This document shows, piece after piece, positions 61,582 to 64,000 of a DNA stretch of 64,000 nt; the stretch's first letter is position 1, and each line of letters begins with the position of its first letter. The stretch spans positions 1 to 64,000 of the forward strand of contig CAJNOP010000954.1 of NCBI GenBank assembly GCA_905250075.1, in the 5' to 3' direction. The DNA comes from Rotaria sp. Silwood1 (Eukaryota > Rotifera > Eurotatoria > Philodinida > Philodinidae). A program made the translations under genes and the position numbers. Under the pieces are notes generated by a model. That model had not been told where the DNA came from. It ran no database searches and saw only the letters and a program-made list of their open reading frames with translations.

Positions 61582-62169
61582 TTAAGAGTACAAGAATTAT
61601 ATAATTGTAATGTGTATTAACTCAAAGAAAACTACCAATGATTTAATAAATCATAGATCAGTTAAATATATACCCAGTGCAATTGGGTACTCAGTTTCCA
61701 GTTCTAAACTTGCACTGATGCATACCTAATTTAAATCAACATGCTCGTGGAAGCAAATAAAGAATATTAATTAATTAACTCATATTCATTCACGAGTGAA
61801 GAATTGAGAGAGAGAGACAAATTTGTACAATTTCACTTTTGTTTCATGATCGATCAACACATTTGATTGTATTTTCAAATAAATAAATAAATAGATAAGT
61901 ATCTAAAATAAAGAAATTTTCCATAAACACAAAAATTATCATTTGTTAAAGATTTGTGAATTCCATCTACTATTTGAGCATGACATGATTGTTCACAGAA
62001 TTCAAGAATTCTACTCTTACTTTCTTGATGAAAAGTGAAAGTTTTCCAAATGATTGTTTATTGTTGAGAAAATGAATGAATAATCATCATTCTATTGTAC
62101 GTCAATACTGTTCAATAAAAGAAAAAAAATAATAAATGAAAAAGATTGATTTGCAATGAAATCGATGAT

Positions 62170-63147
62170 ATGATGCTTTCTATTATTCTAGATTTTTCTC
62201 TTGCATTTTTAGTACCATTACGTGGCAGTTCCATTGACATTAATTTGAATGCTCGATGGCAACAGAATGGTCTTACTGTCGCTGGAGGAAATGGACAAGG
62301 CAATGGAATCAATCAACTCTCTTACCCATTAGGTTTGTATGTTGATGATGATCAAACTATCTATGTGGCTGATCAAGGGAATAACCGTATTGTTGAATGG
62401 AAATTGGGTGCCATGAGTGGTCAAGTTGTTGCCGGTGGAAATGGATTTGGAAATGGGGCTCATCAGTTGTCTTTCCCACAAGATGTGATTGTCGACAAAG
62501 AGAGAAATAGTCTCATCATCTGCGATTTTTTGAATAGAAGAGTAGTTCGATGGCCTCGTCGAAATGGGACAAATGGAGAGACAATCATCTCCAACATCGA
62601 TTGTCAAGGTTTGACAATGGACGAGAATGGATCTCTCTATGTCACTGACTATCAAAAAGGTGAAGTGAGACGATATCGAAGAGGAGAATCTCAAGGAATA
62701 GTGGTTGCAGGTGGAAATGGAAATGGAACTCGTTCTGATCAACTCTCTAACCCAACATATGTATTCGTCGATCGAGATCATTCAGTGTATGTGTCTGAAT
62801 GGGGAAATCATCGTGTGATAAAATGGATGGAAGGTGCAAAACAAGGCATTGTCGTGGCTGGTGGTCAAGGAAAAGGAAATGGTCTTACACAATTGTCATA
62901 TCCTTATGGAGTCTTTGTCGATCAATTGGGCACTGTCTATGTGGCTGATGCAGAGAATGATCGAATCATGCGTTGGATCAAAGGAGCCACACAGGGAAAT
63001 GTCATTGTTGGTGGAAACGGTCGAGGAGAACAATCAAACCAACTTCATTCGCCCTTCGGTTTGTCATTCGATCGACACGATAATCTCTACGTCGTCGATT
63101 ACGGAAATTATCGAGTACAAAAATTTAATCTCGAGTCAAATAAATAA
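62170..63147 (+). CDS. NHL-repeat beta-propeller protein
   Basis: A frame of 325 residues from the ATG at 62170 (an in-frame TTG lies 24 bases upstream). The first 20 residues (MMLSIILDFSLAFLVPLRG) are hydrophobic and may be a signal peptide. TTTTTAG within this region could instead be a splice acceptor joining an earlier exon. From about residue 35 there are five to six NHL-type blades. Each has VVAGGNGxGN, then xQLSxPxGVFVD, then TVYVADxxNxRIxRW. Together they would make a six-bladed propeller binding protein, RNA or carbohydrate ligands. Secreted NHL-only proteins form large families in bdelloids; the ligand is unknown. One blade (about 110-155) is degenerate. Codon use is less AT-rich than in the left-hand genes. 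Confidence 0.82.
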   Translation: MMLSIILDFSLAFLVPLRGSSIDINLNARWQQNGLTVAGGNGQGNGINQLSYPLGLYVDDDQTIYVADQGNNRIVEWKLGAMSGQVVAGGNGFGNGAHQLSFPQDVIVDKERNSLIICDFLNRRVVRWPRRNGTNGETIISNIDCQGLTMDENGSLYVTDYQKGEVRRYRRGESQGIVVAGGNGNGTRSDQLSNPTYVFVDRDHSVYVSEWGNHRVIKWMEGAKQGIVVAGGQGKGNGLTQLSYPYGVFVDQLGTVYVADAENDRIMRWIKGATQGNVIVGGNGRGEQSNQLHSPFGLSFDRHDNLYVVDYGNYRVQKFNLESNK

Positions 63148-64000
63148 GAGACTTATACCTTCTTCGAACGTTTTCATATACTTATCCATTCTAGAAACCT
63201 ACTATACTTCTTTGGAATTCTTAGAAATTCAAATAAATATCATTCAATACTTATAATTATATGCGTCTCACATTAAGGAAACCTTGCAAAACAAAAACAA
63301 AAAATTACGAAATGGGACGAAGACCCGGCTGAATTCCGCGAAAAAGGCAAGCTTGAAATTTTTGGAATGTGAAGAATTCTCAGTAGTTTTTTAAGAATTC
63401 CAAAGGACTTCTATTGGATTCCTACTATATTCACAGTGGATCCGTAAAAATTCCCAAACATTCCCAATGGATTCTCAATAGATTACCAAGAATTCCGAAA
63501 GATTCCGAAGGATTCTAATGATATGGAAAATTCCAACTTAGACAAGTCTGAATATGAGACTTGGAATTTTCAAGGTGAATATTTTCATTTTGACACGTGT
63601 TTCAGTCTAAATAGCCTTTTTCAAAATATCTTAAAAATTACACATTAAGCACAAATTTAGATTAAATAAGAATAGATACAAGAGGGTGAGTAAGAATGTT
63701 GAAAGAGAAAAAAGAATGAGTCACACTTTGAAAAGTGTCTATATCTCTTATTATTGATGTTTCCTTAACATATATATTTTTTTTTCATCTTTAACATTTG
63801 ATCCTACGACAAAATCACATCCAAATTCATTTTATTTCGTATGACATTCACTTCAGTTTTGGATTCTTGACCATCGATAACCTATAGCAAACTTTCATCA
63901 AAAGCATGAAAAACCTTAACATGTGTTCATTTAACCCTAATGTTCTTTTGACCTGCGACAAGCAAACAAACTAACTATTTTTTTTTCGTGTGACCTTCCT
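63148..64000. other. 3' flank of NHL gene with GGATTC/GAATTCC degenerate repeats
   Basis: 63365-63525 consists of short degenerate tandem units around AAGAATTCC and GGATTC, spaced roughly 10-25 bases apart. The rest is AT-rich spacer. No gene was found up to the end of the window. Confidence 0.5.

Larger units (their letters stand above)
58996..62169. other. Spacer with minisatellite and piggyBac-type MITE
   Basis: About 3.2 kb. It contains a 30-bp minisatellite (60086-60212) and a piggyBac-type MITE (61292-61581), listed separately. Between 60430 and 61130 the composition is balanced, as in coding DNA, but no frame longer than 70 residues survives. This may be a decayed gene or retroelement that I cannot identify. 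Confidence 0.45.

Noticed and set aside
1-64000. tRNA, rRNA, CRISPR or bacterial operon signals
   Set aside because: No tRNA T-arm/acceptor pair, rRNA core sequence, regular spacer-repeat array or ribosome-binding-site pattern was seen by eye; a tRNA scan would be needed to be certain.

Overview
The window looks like nuclear DNA from a bdelloid rotifer (genus not resolvable; Rotaria, Adineta or a relative). The reasons are: very AT-rich sequence; metazoan genes split by many short AT-rich GT-AG introns; a protein joining an arginine ADP-ribosyltransferase fold to a long run of tetratricopeptide repeats; an NHL-repeat protein; and tracts of TGTGGG, the telomere repeat I recall being reported for bdelloids. 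The organism is an inference, not a database match.

Left and centre (about 1.8-46 kb) hold ordinary animal genes whose exon joins I worked out by hand. Every joined gene that I consider complete gives one open frame. In order: BTBD9 (BTB-BACK-two F5/8C, minus), a tandem-C2 synaptotagmin-like gene (plus), a DDA1-like CUL4-DDB1 ligase subunit (minus), a Dcd1/C45-like Ntn hydrolase (plus), a SOCS-box protein (minus), an aldo/keto reductase (minus), a tensin-type SH2-PTB adaptor without a phosphatase domain (minus), two tandem DUSP14-like phosphatases (plus), a secreted phospholipase A2 (minus) and a four-TM protein (plus). Long introns and spacers carry non-autonomous DNA transposons: a hAT MITE with an exact 8-bp target duplication, two short MITEs with related ends, and four long fold-back (imperfect palindrome) elements, all four of them inside introns.

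Right (about 46-64 kb) has a different character. It has a two-TM protein, relics, a GNAT acetyltransferase interrupted by one stop codon, the ART-TPR gene, a gene carrying the C-terminal part of a pogo/jerky-like transposase, a piggyBac-type MITE with TTAA ends, a 30-bp minisatellite and an NHL-repeat gene. TGTGGG/CCCACA tracts, often as convergent pairs, are concentrated from 45.8 to 56.8 kb. They culminate in a 100-N gap with TGTGGG repeats running into it on the left and CCCACA repeats running out on the right, the orientation expected of two chromosome ends joined head to head. This is subtelomere-like content, or a scaffolding join between two telomeric contig ends.

No tRNA, rRNA, CRISPR array or bacterial operon was seen. 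The genes do not form one pathway. DDA1, the SOCS-box protein and possibly BTBD9 are all linked to cullin ubiquitin ligases, but nothing shows that this clustering is functional.
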